Origin: an uncultured Dechloromonas sp. | GTDB taxonomy: Bacteria; Pseudomonadota; Gammaproteobacteria; Burkholderiales; Rhodocyclaceae | Reading direction: 5' to 3' | DNA length: 9,564 nt | Assembly: GCA_946477505.1 (NCBI GenBank) | Contig: CAMKYP010000115.1 | Location: forward strand, 1 to 9,564 | In this document: positions 1-6,806 of the stretch, piece by piece | Layout of the letters: each line of letters begins with the position of its first letter | How positions within the stretch are numbered: the stretch's first letter is position 1 | The notes under the pieces: generated by a model | What the model was told of the DNA's origin: nothing | Database searches by the model: none | The model's input: the letters and a program-made list of their open reading frames with translations, nothing else | Made by a program: the position numbers and the translations under genes

Positions 1-611
1 AAGTCGGCAAGATGCGCAACCAGACCCGCGAAGTCGTCATGATCGGCCACAAGGGCCACCCCGAAGTCGAAGGGACGATGGGGCAGAGCGAGGCGGGGAT
101 GTATTTGGTTGAGACGGCGGAGGATGTACAAACGCTGCAAGTCCAGCATCCGGATTCCTTGTCATTCGTTACCCAGACTACCTTGTCGGTTGATGACGCG
201 ATGCAGGTGATCGGTGCCTTGAGGGCTCGCTTCCCGGATATTCAGGGGCCGAAGAAGGATGACATTTGCTATGCCACGCAAAACCGGCAGGATGCCGTCA
301 AAGCATTGGCGGAACAGTGCGATCTGGTGATCGTGGTCGGCAGCCCGAACAGTTCGAACTCGCGCCGCCTGAAGGAAGTGGCTAGCGCTCGAGGTGTCGA
401 GTCCCATCTGATCGATGGCCCTGAGGAAATCGATGTTGAGTGGCTAGCGGGGAAGTCCAGTATTGGCGTTACAGCCGGTGCTTCCGCTCCGGAGATTCTG
501 GTCCTGAGGGTGATCGAACGTATCAAGGCCCTGTCGGGCGCAAAGGTGGTGCAGGCGGAAGGCGTGGAAGAGGGCGTTTCGTTCCCGCTACCACGCGAAT
601 TGGTTGTCTGA
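1..611 (+). CDS. ispH: 4-hydroxy-3-methylbut-2-enyl diphosphate reductase, 3' part (5' end outside window)
   Basis: IspH (LytB) is the last enzyme of the MEP pathway. It reduces HMBPP to IPP and DMAPP with a [4Fe-4S] cluster in the cytoplasm. The frame is open from base 3 to the TGA at 609-611; about the first 100 residues, including the first two cluster cysteines, lie left of the window. Visible family hallmarks, in order, are IGHKGHPEVEGTMGQ (the substrate-binding His and proton-donor Glu, His124/Glu126 in E. coli numbering), TQTTLSVDD (Thr167), KKDDICYATQNRQ (the third cluster cysteine, Cys197), GSPNSSNS (Ser225/Asn227) and GVTAGASAPEIL (Ser269). All expected active-site residues in this part are present, so the enzyme should be functional. 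It converges on pilY1 and shares a hairpin terminator with it. An ATG at base 12 is internal and not the start, because the homology continues upstream of it. Confidence 0.97.
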   Translation, partial: VGKMRNQTREVVMIGHKGHPEVEGTMGQSEAGMYLVETAEDVQTLQVQHPDSLSFVTQTTLSVDDAMQVIGALRARFPDIQGPKKDDICYATQNRQDAVKALAEQCDLVIVVGSPNSSNSRRLKEVASARGVESHLIDGPEEIDVEWLAGKSSIGVTAGASAPEILVLRVIERIKALSGAKVVQAEGVEEGVSFPLPRELVV

Positions 612-661
612 CTGTAGGGTTTTGTTAGTGAGTTGGTTTCCCGAGTTGGGCTTACGGAAAC

Positions 662-694
662 AAAAAAAGGCCAGTTCATTGAACTGGCCTTTTT
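662..694. terminator. Bidirectional rho-independent terminator between ispH and pilY1
   Basis: A 9-bp GC-containing stem (GGCCAGTTC at 669-677 pairing with GAACTGGCC at 681-689) has a 3-base loop and is extended by A:T pairs to 664/694. On the plus strand the hairpin is followed by TTTTT (690-694), ending ispH. On the minus strand it is followed by seven Ts (complement of 662-668), ending the pilin operon. It lies 50 bases after the ispH stop and 16 bases after the pilY1 stop, as expected for a terminator shared by convergent genes. Confidence 0.93.
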
Positions 695-710
695 GCACTG
701 ACTCTCCACA

Positions 711-3700
711 TCACTCGTTGGTGATTTCACGCCATGATACGCGACGTGTGGTGCCGCCTTTATTGTTTGGTGGAACGTTCTTGATCGGCGTTCCATTGGC
801 TCCCGAAACCGGGGCATAGCCAGGCTGGACGCCCGTGCCGCCTGAACCTCCGCCCGACCCACCGGGGGCGTTGCCGCCAGAGGTACGGATCAAGGCCATG
901 AGTGATCCATCCGGCAGGCGGATGACGACCGGACGTGTGGCAATAACGTTGCCCAAGCTCGTTGCGACGACGCCTTCTGTACCATCAACTGAGCCACCGG
1001 TCTTATAGTCCAGCACATAGAACCATGCCGCCGATGTGTCCAGAGATGTCTGGCCACAAGGTTCGACACTGGCGTTGTTTGGTGTGTTGGTGGTGAAGGC
1101 CAGGGTACCGAATACGAGAGCCGGATCGGTGTTGGCGCGTTCTCCGGGGGTCAGGAAGTCGACATACCAGCCGTTCTTGATCGTCCAGTCCACCGCTAGC
1201 GTCGGTGAAATCATCTTCACACTTTCACCTGATGTGCAGATTGACGAACCGATGGGGCAGGCTGACGATGTCAGCGTTTGCGCGACGAACGCGCTACTGG
1301 CCAGGCGCGGATTGGGAAGCGTAGTGCTACCAAGTGTATCCTTGACCGCATACATCGTCTGCGACTGGGTATTGGAGATATCAGTCAGACCGAGATAGCT
1401 GCCCGTGCCGACATAGACCAGCGGTTGCCCGTTGATCATGTTGAGGGCGGGTTTGCTGGTGATCGGTTGCCGATTACCGGAGGCATCGAGGAAAGTGGTC
1501 AGCAACTGCGCATCGTAGCCGGCAGCACCGATGTCGCCGTTGATGTCGAAGCGCCAGAGGTTACCCAGAAGATCGCCGCCATAGACCATCATGGAGGTAT
1601 TGTTGGTTGCTCCGGTTGTTGTCAGCGCGCTGATTCGTGCCAGCCCGCTCGGTGCAGAAGGCGTGCCGACATTGGTCGAAATGGTCCGGATCAGGCTACC
1701 CGTGTAGGCATCCAGAACATAGAGGCGGCCCACACCGTCGGCATTGTTGTAGCCCGAGGCGAACAACACCACCCACTGGCCGTTACGTAATTTGGTAATG
1801 GTCGGATTGCCGTAGGAGTAACCCATATTGGCATCGGTGTACTCCCATAAAATGGCCGGGTTGGCCGGATCGGTGATGTCCAGCGCGTAATACCCCTTAC
1901 CGCCACGGTTGAGGCCGCCGACGAGGATGGTTCTCCACTGGCTGTCAGAGCAGGTTGATGTCGGCGCACTGGGGCAGATATCGCCTGTCTCCGGCGTGCC
2001 ATCGACGTAGAATTGGTGCTCCTGTGAATAGTTGTTGTCAGCCAGTTCATACAGCTTGGGTAGGACGAGGTCTGGAATGTAGGCCCACAATTCCTTACCC
2101 GATTCGGCATCGAATGCGTGTAGCATGCCGTCGTTGCTGGCGGTATAGACAGCCCCACGTCGCGATGCCATCAGTGTCTTGAATTCTGCATAGCCGTTGT
2201 CGGTGTAGCTGAAGAGCGGCTTTTGGACATAGCGTGCCTCAGAGGAAACAATATCGCCGAGCACATGTTTTCTGGCACGGAAGAAGGTACCTTCGTTGGT
2301 ACGATCACCACGCAGGTAATTGACTAGTGCTTCTCCCGCGGCACCGCCTGTCGCTATAGTCGTATTGCTCTGGGCTGTAGTGCTCAGACAGGCGCCACCG
2401 GCAGGGGAGCAAAATTGTGATAACCCGCTCGATGGCGTACCGGCGGTATAGGTCAGGGTCGGCGCCGTAAAGTAGGCTTTCTGGGTGGCGCTTAGGTTGT
2501 CCCATAGGAAGCTAGTCAGCCCGGAGCTGCCTTTTGTGTAGATGTTACGCGACGTCATGACACCGCCGACGTAGGCAGAGTTGGTGTTCTGGGTATCTGT
2601 CGAGCTGAAGCTGGCTGCAGATGTATACGCTTTGATTACGTAGTAGCAGTTGCCACCATTGGTGAACATGCTGCCGATGGGGTAGGCCGTGTTTGAGGCC
2701 CAAGGGGTATTGCAGGTCAGCGGAGCATAGCTGACTATATCCGTCTTGGCGGTATCCGTGGTACCAAATGTCGTATCCGAGACATAGTCAGTGTTTACAT
2801 AGTAGCAAGTCGTGCCGTATCGATAAATGTTGCCAGCAAGATAGGCTTTGGAGGCCTGCCAAGTGGTCGTTGCACAGTCGAGATTAGCTCTGGCTGACCA
2901 ATCAATGTAGGGGGTCAGCGTCTTGGTATCGACGTCAAAACGCTGGCGGTATAGTTCGCCCCACCACTCTGATGTTTTGTAGTAAGAGCTAAACACATAG
3001 TTGTCTCCTGCACTGACGTTCGGATTGCTGCTCGCTGCCGCAGCTGCGGTTCCGGGGCGGGGAGTATCGACAATCGTGGCCAGCGTGGCGCCGAGGCCAC
3101 TGGCAAGCGAGGCAGGGTCGGAGGCGCTATAGTACGAGCCTCGACCATTGATGGCGGCATGCCACAAGTCATCGATGTTCGCAGGGTTGTCTGCGGAAGG
3201 GTTTGGCCAGACACAGCGATTCCCGGATGTCATCCATGAACAGATCCCGTTCGCCGGGTCGGCCGTGGTGCCACTCTTCACCGAATTGAAATCGCCGAAC
3301 GTGTCAGTCCAGTAGGTCGGCGAGAAGAGCATCTTGCCAAGCGCGCCCAGTCCGAGTGTGAAGGTGGTCATGTGCTGTGTGGCTCTGGTATCACGGCCGT
3401 TCGGTGGAACGTTATTGGCGCACAGGTCGTTGGCGGTTGTGTACGGAGGGATGACCGGTCCGGTGCAGGTGCCGGTTCCATCGCTGGCCGTCGGGCTGCG
3501 CAGGTCCGTGTTGTAGTAATAAGCGGCGACATCGGCCAAAGTATTCGAATTACCGCCGCTCAGTGTGATGGTCTGGCAACGCTTGGCAGTTCCCACGTCG
3601 AAGTCAACCGGGCCCGTAGATTGGTCGACCACCGTGCATGACGACACCGTACTCCAAGCTGACCAAGCGCCGTATTGGCAAGAGGTTCGGATTCCGCTGC

Positions 3701-6035
3701 CAGTCCAGGCGGTAATCGAGCAACTGCTGGCATTGGTCCATGCCCCGCCAGTGGTTGTGCAGTTTCTGTAGACAGTTGCATTTGTAAAATCGTTGGCCAC
3801 GTAACTCGGAGAGCAGGTTTGGGTGGCAGATGCACTGAGCCAGCGATATTGGCAGGTCGTGAAATAGCCACTGCCATCAGGACTTGTGACTGCACATGAA
3901 GCACTATCAGTCCACGTACTGGGGCCTGAAACGGGGCACTGGCGTGCGGTAGCCACGCTCCAGTTTGTGGTGTCTTGGGCGGCTGCTACGCAGGAAGATG
4001 TAGGAGTGGCAGCCGTCCAGGCAGTGTATCGGCATCCCTGTGTTGCGGGGTCGCATGTTGCAGCGTTCGTCCAGTTTCCTTGGAAATAGGCGCATTGCCT
4101 CCGGGAGCTCCCGCTTGAGTCGGTCGTGCAACTGGCAACCTCTGTCCAATTCGACCAAGTGTTTCCCCAGTCCGAACTCGTTCTTGCAGCCCTTGTACCG
4201 GTATTCGTCAAGGTAACCGTACGTTGCTGAAGTGACGATGTCATGGTCATCTGCTGGGCTGTGCCTGACTGCAATATTCCCTTTTCGGCGTTTTGGGTTT
4301 CCGTTCGCGATTGCAGGTTGCTGGTGCTTTCCTGTGTCGTAGCGATGCCGCCATCGTTGTAGGGTGCTTCCAGTGCGCCATCCTGGTTGCCGACGGCGGT
4401 CGAACCATCGAGCTTGAAGCCGGCGCTGCCATTCCAGAAGCCGTCGGTCGAAAGGATGGTGTAGTTTTGCTGGCAGGAGAACTGTAGCGGGTCGGTGACG
4501 CTTACCCCGTTGATGCTGGATCCGTTGTACTTACCGGCATAGAGTCGCCCGGCTACTGCGAGCGAGTAGCGCAGGGGGGTGCCGCCACTGGGGTTGGCCG
4601 CAAACAGCTTGTTGAACCAGGCGTTTTTGTGGGTAGTCTTGAATTCGTCCAGGTTGAGGAAGTCGCTTCCGGTATTGTTGTTGATGCTCATGTAGCCGAC
4701 CCGGAAGCGGGAGACATTGTTACCGATGTCGGTTGCGGAGTCGATGCTGGCAAATGCCCGGCTGGCAGCGCTCTTGATCATTTGCATGCGCGTCCGGTAA
4801 TAGGCGTACCAGTTTGCGTAGTTGGTCATCTCCTCTGCGTAGGTGCAGGTGGTGCCGGCGCAATCCGTACGACCGATTGCCTTTGCAGAGGATCCCGGGT
4901 AGGGGTAGCTGGTAATGGTCGGTGTGATCACCAGGCGCAGGTTTTCACCCGGAATCGTCGTACTGCTGGTGGTGCCCCCGCTCACCAGCCAACGATCGAG
5001 GGGGATGGTGCTACGGGCGAACGATGTGACCGTGGCGGTCATGCCTCCCGATTTTGTGATGCTGGGTGTGTCTGTGTTGGCATCCGGGGCGTAGATGGTA
5101 ATGACTGAACCGCTTGCGGTAGCGGTATAGCCGACGGTGGTACAGTTGCCGGTGCGGGTGTTGCTGCAATTGTTGATGGCTGCGGCAATTGTCGTAGCCA
5201 AAGCAGAACTGGAGGTAGTGGCTCCGGTGCCGGTTGACATGATTTGCAGGTTGCTGGCGGTGATGGTGATGCCGCTGACGCTGGTCGATGAACTGCCGGA
5301 GAGTGTGATGGTGGAAATGCGGGGAGCAGGCAGTCGGGGGTACTTGTTGCCATCGTCCCAAGTTGCGCGGCAATTGGTTAGCGTGGCCCCCGTGCACCAG
5401 CGCATGTTGGCCGGATAGGGATAGGCGCTGCTTGGTGCCGAGGCGGTGGCGCAGGTTCTGAGATCGGGTTTGTCGCAGTATTCACCGGGAGCGACTACGT
5501 AGGCATAGGCTGCACTGGTCAGGTTGCTCGTGCCGGTCGATTGAATACCATAGCCGTCAATCTTTACGGCCTTCCAGTTGGGGCTGCTCGCCGTGGCCGT
5601 GCCGTCGCCACCGGTGGCTGTCGATACCCCGGTCATCGACGGATAGGTTGTCGTGTCGAGTGTGCCGTTGGCGTTGTATTTGATGGGCGGTTGATAGCGC
5701 ACGGCAGGATTGTAGGCAATACCGTTGAACGCCGAGTTGTAGCGCATGTAAGGGGGCATGCCCAAATCGACGTTTGCGTCGTAGTTGTCCGGTTTGTACT
5801 TGCCCCTGTTGTAGGAGTCGAACCAAGTTGCCTGATCTGGCATGGCATCCCAGTCCATACTGCCTGAGTCGTCGAGAACGAACATGATGTTCGGCTTGAC
5901 ATCGACCGATGAGGGGGCGAAGTAGGTGCTGAGGGGGACGGTCGACAAGTCGGTCGGTGCCGCCTGGACCGTCAAGGCCAATGCCAGCGCTAAAAGCAGG
6001 AGATGGCTCTTGCTGAAGGTTGATTGAGTGTTCAT
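711..6035 (-). CDS. pilY1: Type IV pilus tip adhesin PilY1, large multi-module form
   Basis: PilY1/PilC proteins cap the type IV pilus, aid pilus assembly and mediate adhesion and surface sensing. The protein has 1774 residues. The ATG at 6035 is chosen because AGGAG sits 6 bases upstream and a typical signal peptide follows (hydrophobic core, cleavage near VQA, residue 25-26); an in-frame TTG at 6059 lies upstream of that ribosome site. In order: a VWA-like domain with MIDAS motif DDSGS (55-59), GGTPLR (484-489) and STDGFWNG (about 529-536), resuming at NTLADVAAYYY and TFTLGLG (about 831-897); an inserted beta-rich segment (about 240-340); a 14-residue periodic segment (574-615); a Trp/Cys repeat region (about 621-822); two CYYV modules (1054-1156); the PilC/PilY1 beta-propeller (about 1232-1722) with YTASNDGMLHAFD; a Gly-rich linker; and the tail RRVSWRE. 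It is last in the operon. The domain core is certain; the roles of the inserts are not. Confidence 0.96.
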   Translation of the reverse strand: MNTQSTFSKSHLLLLALALALTVQAAPTDLSTVPLSTYFAPSSVDVKPNIMFVLDDSGSMDWDAMPDQATWFDSYNRGKYKPDNYDANVDLGMPPYMRYNSAFNGIAYNPAVRYQPPIKYNANGTLDTTTYPSMTGVSTATGGDGTATASSPNWKAVKIDGYGIQSTGTSNLTSAAYAYVVAPGEYCDKPDLRTCATASAPSSAYPYPANMRWCTGATLTNCRATWDDGNKYPRLPAPRISTITLSGSSSTSVSGITITASNLQIMSTGTGATTSSSALATTIAAAINNCSNTRTGNCTTVGYTATASGSVITIYAPDANTDTPSITKSGGMTATVTSFARSTIPLDRWLVSGGTTSSTTIPGENLRLVITPTITSYPYPGSSAKAIGRTDCAGTTCTYAEEMTNYANWYAYYRTRMQMIKSAASRAFASIDSATDIGNNVSRFRVGYMSINNNTGSDFLNLDEFKTTHKNAWFNKLFAANPSGGTPLRYSLAVAGRLYAGKYNGSSINGVSVTDPLQFSCQQNYTILSTDGFWNGSAGFKLDGSTAVGNQDGALEAPYNDGGIATTQESTSNLQSRTETQNAEKGILQSGTAQQMTMTSSLQQRTVTLTNTGTRAARTSSDWGNTWSNWTEVASCTTDSSGSSRRQCAYFQGNWTNAATCDPATQGCRYTAWTAATPTSSCVAAAQDTTNWSVATARQCPVSGPSTWTDSASCAVTSPDGSGYFTTCQYRWLSASATQTCSPSYVANDFTNATVYRNCTTTGGAWTNASSCSITAWTGSGIRTSCQYGAWSAWSTVSSCTVVDQSTGPVDFDVGTAKRCQTITLSGGNSNTLADVAAYYYNTDLRSPTASDGTGTCTGPVIPPYTTANDLCANNVPPNGRDTRATQHMTTFTLGLGALGKMLFSPTYWTDTFGDFNSVKSGTTADPANGICSWMTSGNRCVWPNPSADNPANIDDLWHAAINGRGSYYSASDPASLASGLGATLATIVDTPRPGTAAAAASSNPNVSAGDNYVFSSYYKTSEWWGELYRQRFDVDTKTLTPYIDWSARANLDCATTTWQASKAYLAGNIYRYGTTCYYVNTDYVSDTTFGTTDTAKTDIVSYAPLTCNTPWASNTAYPIGSMFTNGGNCYYVIKAYTSAASFSSTDTQNTNSAYVGGVMTSRNIYTKGSSGLTSFLWDNLSATQKAYFTAPTLTYTAGTPSSGLSQFCSPAGGACLSTTAQSNTTIATGGAAGEALVNYLRGDRTNEGTFFRARKHVLGDIVSSEARYVQKPLFSYTDNGYAEFKTLMASRRGAVYTASNDGMLHAFDAESGKELWAYIPDLVLPKLYELADNNYSQEHQFYVDGTPETGDICPSAPTSTCSDSQWRTILVGGLNRGGKGYYALDITDPANPAILWEYTDANMGYSYGNPTITKLRNGQWVVLFASGYNNADGVGRLYVLDAYTGSLIRTISTNVGTPSAPSGLARISALTTTGATNNTSMMVYGGDLLGNLWRFDINGDIGAAGYDAQLLTTFLDASGNRQPITSKPALNMINGQPLVYVGTGSYLGLTDISNTQSQTMYAVKDTLGSTTLPNPRLASSAFVAQTLTSSACPIGSSICTSGESVKMISPTLAVDWTIKNGWYVDFLTPGERANTDPALVFGTLAFTTNTPNNASVEPCGQTSLDTSAAWFYVLDYKTGGSVDGTEGVVATSLGNVIATRPVVIRLPDGSLMALIRTSGGNAPGGSGGGSGGTGVQPGYAPVSGANGTPIKNVPPNNKGGTTRRVSWREITNE
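1512..1751 (-). other. Candidate calcium-binding loops in the PilY1 propeller
   Basis: Two Asp/Asn-rich loops are visible in the propeller: YNNADGVG (residues about 1429-1436, followed by RLYVLD) and DINGDIGAAGYD (about 1497-1508). P. aeruginosa PilY1 binds calcium through an EF-hand-like loop in its propeller, and metal binding there controls pilus extension and retraction. The loops here have suitable spaced acidic or Asn residues, but I cannot tell which, if either, is the equivalent site. The first is also part of a strand pattern common to the family. Confidence 0.4.
2568..2874 (-). repeat. Tandem duplicated C-W-CYYV module inside PilY1
   Basis: Two consecutive copies of a roughly 53-residue module occur at residues about 1054-1156. 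Each has Cys, 4-5 residues later Trp, then AY, a Gly, and exactly 18 residues after the Trp the motif CYYV, then Y.S...F..TDT. The first Trp is residue 1059 and the second 1112. The paired cysteines suggest one disulphide per module. The pattern W-x(n)-AY-x-x-G...G..CYYV..AYTS resembles small carbohydrate-binding modules of the CBM5/12 type and similar repeats in phage tail fibres. That likeness is by eye only. Confidence 0.7.
3570..4175 (-). repeat. Trp/Cys-rich tandem repeats (about 59 residues) in PilY1
   Basis: Residues about 621-822 contain 14 cysteines and 12 tryptophans, far more than the rest of the protein. Cysteines fall at residues 636, 648, 661, 668, 682, 700, 714, 728, 741, 759, 772, 786, 800 and 820. 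From 682 the spacing 18-14-14-13 is followed by 18-13-14-14, so a four-cysteine unit repeats every 59 residues, with a shortened copy before and a half copy after. Recurrent elements are W(T/S)..(A/S)SC, R.C and TxCQY. The layout recalls thrombospondin type 1 repeats (W..W..C, R.C) without being a clear member. The even cysteine count fits periplasmic disulphide bonding. Confidence 0.8.
4191..4316 (-). repeat. 14-residue periodic LQ segment in PilY1
   Basis: Three consecutive 14-residue units begin with Leu-Gln at residues 574, 588 and 602: LQSRTETQ, LQSGTAQQ and LQQRTVTL mark the starts of each. The segment is rich in Gln, Thr and Ser and leads straight into the Trp/Cys repeats. It may be a spacer or stalk. 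The match between units is weak beyond the LQ..T core. Confidence 0.5.
5016..5318 (-). other. Beta-rich inserted module in the N-terminal part of PilY1
   Basis: Residues about 240-340 form a Ser/Thr-rich stretch with alternating hydrophobic strands (STITLSG, ITITASN, YTATASG, SVITIYAP, MTATVTSFA), an Ala-rich helix-like piece (LATTIAAAINN) and two cysteines close together. It falls between a conserved cysteine-containing segment (WCTGATLTNC) and the return of the family core (RSTIPLDRW). It reads as an independent beta-sandwich insert, similar in style to surface-protein or phage-fibre modules. No named family can be assigned by eye. Confidence 0.45.
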
Positions 6036-6096
6036 GGCGATCTCCTGAACAGGCTGCAAATGCGAGTGGCGATTTTTCGGGAAACTTGAGTGGAGT

Positions 6097-6711
6097 TCAT
6101 AGCGTTACCATTGCCTGAACGAAGCTGATGGTGTTGCGCGGCCCCTCGATGCGTACGGTAATGCGGTAGTAGGTAGCTGATGTATTAGTAAAGCCAGGGG
6201 TGCCGGCTCCCATGTCACTGCCTTCATCGGGCTTGGTGACCGTCGAAGTCGAACAGCGGGCGCCACCACTTTGGGTGCCGGGGTTGGCGCACATGCGGTC
6301 AATGACAAAGGAAACCGTGTTGCCGGCCGCATCGGCGGGCCGCAGGGTTCTGATACGTGCCGCAGGAAGGGTGTTCCAGTAGGTTTCCCAGGTTTGTCCG
6401 GCGGCCGGGCTGCGAGTCGGGTCGTTGCCATTGGCAGAGTAGCCGGCGCCGGCCGAGTCATTGGCCAACAGCCCGGGGTTTGCCTGGAGCCAGTTGAATG
6501 CGGTTTCGATTCCGGCATCTCCGGAGTGGGTTGCCGCCTGTTTGAAAGCCAGGTTGCCGGCGACGATATTGGTGAGGTCGGTCGAGCGGATCAGTGCAAT
6601 ACCGCCGAGCGTCATCACGATGAGGACGATCAGCGCGATGATCAGGACAACTCCTCTTTGAGTCTGCGCAGAGGGTGCAGGCTGGTATGCCGGTGATAGG
6701 GCAGTGAGCAT
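6097..6711 (-). CDS. pilX: Minor pilin PilX (type IV pilus tip complex)
   Basis: A 204-residue pilin-like protein of the PilX family, a membrane-anchored minor pilin that in characterised systems joins PilV, PilW and FimU/FimT to start pilus assembly and recruit PilY1. The ATG at 6711 is chosen because AAGGGG lies 6 bases upstream and the leader becomes a reasonable 20 residues ending QRG. The frame stays open to an ATG at 6816 overlapping pilW, but that start lacks a ribosome site and would give a 54-residue leader. After the predicted cut (G20/V21) comes the hydrophobic helix VVLIIALIVLIVMTLGG, then STDLTNIVAGNLAFKQAATH, a PilX N-terminal signature. The +5 glutamate of ordinary pilins is replaced by Ile, as in other PilX and GspK proteins. 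Cys141 and Cys153 may pair. It lies 95 bases after pilW and 61 bases before pilY1. Confidence 0.93.
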   Translation of the reverse strand: MLTALSPAYQPAPSAQTQRGVVLIIALIVLIVMTLGGIALIRSTDLTNIVAGNLAFKQAATHSGDAGIETAFNWLQANPGLLANDSAGAGYSANGNDPTRSPAAGQTWETYWNTLPAARIRTLRPADAAGNTVSFVIDRMCANPGTQSGGARCSTSTVTKPDEGSDMGAGTPGFTNTSATYYRITVRIEGPRNTISFVQAMVTL

Positions 6712-6806
6712 CAATATCCCCTTGAAGGAGGCTGTGCCGGGGGCGTGTTCGACGACGCGATTGCTGCGGAGGGCTGGTGCGTGTCTATGGGGGGGCAATT
6801 TCATTA

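Noticed and set aside
636..661. Inverted repeat GTTTCC / GGAAAC just left of the terminator
   Set aside because: Six base pairs with a 14-base loop is weak and expected by chance. The neighbouring 9-bp hairpin with T runs explains termination.
1278..1790. Long plus-strand open frames opposite pilY1, such as this one and 4629-5108
   Set aside because: They are mirror frames of a certain GC-rich gene, lack recognisable domains and have low-complexity products rich in Arg, Gly and Val.
2304..2312. RGD tripeptide in PilY1 (LRGDRTNEG, residues 1242-1244)
   Set aside because: P. aeruginosa PilY1 was proposed to bind integrin through an RGD, but here the tripeptide lies in a family-conserved LRGDR(S/T)NEG stretch that is probably structural. 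The tripeptide alone is no evidence of integrin binding.
711..6035. Frameshift or fusion in pilY1 to explain its size
   Set aside because: The frame is intact, family motifs appear in the right order on both sides of each insert, and a single signal peptide and C-terminal tail are present.
6036..6059. Upstream in-frame TTG as the pilY1 start
   Set aside because: It would place the AGGAG ribosome site inside the coding region and add polar residues ahead of the signal peptide.
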